From Rhynchosporium graminicola (lineage: Eukaryota; Ascomycota; Leotiomycetes; Helotiales; Ploettnerulaceae): 64,000 nucleotides of DNA. This document shows, piece by piece, positions 61,845-64,000 of this stretch. Location: the NCBI GenBank assembly GCA_900074885.1, contig FJUW01000091.1, positions 245,624 through 309,623 on the forward strand. The letters are read 5' to 3'. The notes below the pieces were generated by a model. The model was given only the letters and a program-made list of their open reading frames with translations. It ran no database searches and was not told the DNA's origin. The translations under genes were made by a program, and so were the position numbers. Within the stretch, counting starts at the first letter, position 1. Every line of letters begins with the position of its first letter.

Positions 61845-63779
61845 TCATTTCTCATCCATCTGCTTCGTGCACATCGCGATCCGATCACCCAGCAGCTGCA
61901 AATCCATCTTCGATCCTCCGACATGTGCCAGGGCCTCCGGACTCGGGTTCAGCACCCTTAATCCCTTCTCCTGAGCCGTCCTCAGAGGTCCCAAGTATAT
62001 CTCTTCCACGACACCAAACATGCCAGCTGGAACAAGATGAGAGTACGTCGACCCGCCAATGAAATACAGGAAATTGACTACGGCCATATGAAAAGGAAAT
62101 GATTGCTCCAGCTCTTGAAGTAATTCTTCGTCTGAAGCTTCTGCTAATGCAGATGTATCGGGGAATAGGTATGGCTGGACGGCATTGAGGGCCATTGTGG
62201 TTGCAAACAGGTTCTCGGACTTTCGCGTATGCGCTGTAATTATCTCTTCTTTCAACCAGGATACTGCGGAGCCTTTCAAAGACTCGTATGGGCAGTGCTC
62301 CAGCGTATCCGAGATGAAAGTCAGCCGTAAGCGATCAACTGGGTGGGCATGTAAGATCGAAGATGTGAGGACATGTGCGGCATATCGTAATGAGGAGGAA
62401 GGAGTATTCGCAGACAGGAGTGAGATAGATTGGAGATGCTGGAGAAAGTCCTCATCTTCAAGAGGCCCAGCTACAAATTTGGTATCATTTTCCAGCCAGA
62501 GTCCTAAAGCCAAAATTGCGTCAATGACTCCCGTGTTCTCACTACCAATACTAGCAGGTCCGCTTGTGCCGATGAAATGTTGAACAAGCTTGGCATGATC
62601 GGGGAATATGGCAAGTTTCGGTGGTGCGATCTTGGACCCGAACAGGACAGAGGAGAAGACTAAGGATGTTATGAGAAAGAGTGATCCAGTTGCAGATAGT
62701 GGAATATCGCTTGGTGAAGTAGGATGTTCTGTCTCGTGCTCGCTATGCTGAGATTCTGTGTTGTAGAGCGCATCGAAAAGGATTACAAAGTTATGGAGAC
62801 CTAAATCACGAGTGAGAGCCTACAAATCGGTCAGATGAGTTGCATTAGATGATACACCAATGTATATGGCGAAAGAAAACGTTGGCTTAGAAAAGACTTC
62901 TGGCGAGTCATACATCTGCCTGATACTTACAACTAGTTGACCAACTATATCTGTTCTCGTAACAAGTACCGGATCGTCTTTGAAAGACTCTCCCAAACTC
63001 TTCTTGTTTGGCACCACCATTTTTGGCGTAAAATGCTCTTGTAATCTTGCAGCCCAATCCAACGTATTTGCATTGAGATATTCCTCCAAAATGTGAGTGA
63101 CGAAAGACTGCAGGAGTTTCGCCTGAATCGCTGCTTCTGCTGGCTCTTCCTCTTGTGCCTCAGGATCAGGGGCTGACGGGCCTGAAGAACTGCTTGCTGT
63201 AGATGGTATATTCAGACTTGACTTTCTACCCGGCAGAGAAGGGCGCTTCTTCCCAGATATTGTATGTACGAAAGAGATGACTGCGAGTGTAGCCTCGTCC
63301 GAGGGCCGAAAAGAGGAAAGTATCGCCATGAGAGATGTTGAAAGAAATCTAGAGGGGTTTTTCGTCTTGATTCGAGGATGGAGTATGGCGAGAAGATGTA
63401 CCAGCGTGCAGAACTTGTCAGTCGAAGAGGGTTCTACAGACTCCGAGTGCCTTTTCTCCTCACTTCTACTCTGCTCTGCCTCGTCTTCGTCCTCGTCCAG
63501 ATCCAACATCTGTAGAGACTCCGTAACCTTCAGAATCACCTCTCGAGGATTTCCAAGACGGGCAATCGTATCGAGACATGTCTGCGAGCCTGGCACGGGC
63601 AAAAGTAGATGGATCAAGTCCCAGCCTATGTTCTGCGAGAGCTCGGCATCTTGGAGTATATCATTCAAAGTTGGCAGAATCTCTGGGGACATATGCGTTT
63701 CGAGTATTGTGAGGTATGTGATGGGATCTGTTATCGGTGGGAGGCTCTCCGTGATAGCTTTGATTGTATAGTCCGCCAT
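61845..63779 (-). CDS. Yap1-binding protein family (DUF1760, Ybp1/Ybp2-like)
   Basis: Two exons, 63779-62931 and 62819-61845, join in frame to 607 residues; the 111-nt intron has GTAAGT..TAG ends. The N-terminus (MADYTIKAITESLPPITDPI then YLTILETHM) and the all-helical composition fit the Ybp/DUF1760 family. An acidic-Ser stretch (about residues 95-120) and a Ser/Pro/Glu-rich linker (about 185-215) interrupt helical repeats. The C-terminal half contains FFIGTSGPASIGSENTG-like sequence (HFIGTSGPASIGSENTGVID) and NFLYFIGGSTYSHLVPAGMF. In yeast these proteins help the AP-1 factor Yap1 respond to peroxide. That role is inferred here from family only. The frame is intact despite lying next to the repeat island. 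Confidence 0.8.
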
Positions 63780-64000
63780 GATGATGTTTGTTCGTTATTG
63801 GCCTGCTGCTTAGGGGGGTGAAACAATGAGGCTGGCAATAGATTTTGATGTCGTAGACCCACGGTTAGCGCGAGGCTGAGAGTCACATGTAAGCCAAAGG
63901 AAGTTTGTTTACATCGGCTCGAAAATGGCGGTATGCAATCGCTTCCTGTGCAATGGCACGCCATGACAAGCTAGATCAAAATATGGAAGCTTTGCAATGC
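63780..64000. promoter_or_regulatory. Upstream flank of the Yap1-binding-type gene
   Basis: 221 bp to the window end; by position it holds the gene's leader and part of its promoter. No motif identified. Confidence 0.3.

Noticed and set aside
1..64000. CRISPR arrays, bacterial operons, rRNA
   Set aside because: None seen; the window is fungal nuclear DNA with spliced genes.

Overview
The window comes from a filamentous ascomycete (Pezizomycotina). Genes carry short introns of about 50-70 nt with GT..AG ends. The families are fungal: a multi-LysM secreted protein, a killer-toxin-like GH18 chitinase, a UstYa/DUF3328 relative, a Baeyer-Villiger-type monooxygenase, a UBC6/UBE2J-type E2 and a Yap1-binding-type protein. 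Transposons carry the CpA-to-TpA decay typical of repeat-induced point mutation (RIP). A leotiomycete would fit but cannot be proved from this sequence.

Layout. Bases 1-1.2 kb are the edge of an AT-rich, RIP-decayed repeat island with a Tc1/mariner transposase remnant. Bases 1.8-31 kb are gene-bearing. In order: a multi-LysM gene (-) divergent from a 13-exon subgroup-C chitinase (+) that has two in-frame TAA codons; an unrecognised fungal gene (-); a piece of LTR; a broken UstYa-like gene (-) next to a tiny secreted peptide (+); an FMN-dependent monooxygenase (-) divergent from an FAD monooxygenase (+); an unrecognised gene broken by stops (-); a C2H2 zinc-finger protein (-); a stretch of microsatellites; and a tail-anchored ubiquitin-conjugating enzyme (+). 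Bases 31.3-61.2 kb are one nested transposon block. Bases 61.8-63.8 kb return to a conserved gene, a Yap1-binding/DUF1760-type protein (-).

The transposon block can be resolved exactly. A Ty3/gypsy element (A1, about 7.8 kb once insertions are removed) contains three others: a second gypsy family (B) in its left LTR with target duplication GAGAT, a gag-only non-autonomous LTR element (C1, ATAAT), and a second A copy (A2, TAGTT). B contains a Fot1/pogo DNA transposon (TA target). hAT remnants lie on both sides of A1, and the right one is split by another gag-only-type element (C2, ATTTC). All five LTR elements point the same way (-). A single N inside the Fot1 element joins two identical 1,230-bp copies, which looks like an unmerged contig overlap rather than biology.

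The main functional themes are chitin handling (LysM plus chitinase), two flavin monooxygenases sharing a promoter region, and signs that RIP-type C-to-T mutation has also hit ordinary genes near the repeat islands. The most novel candidates are the gag-only LTR family, an antisense open reading frame carried by both A elements, and the UstYa remnant beside a repeat-containing secreted peptide.
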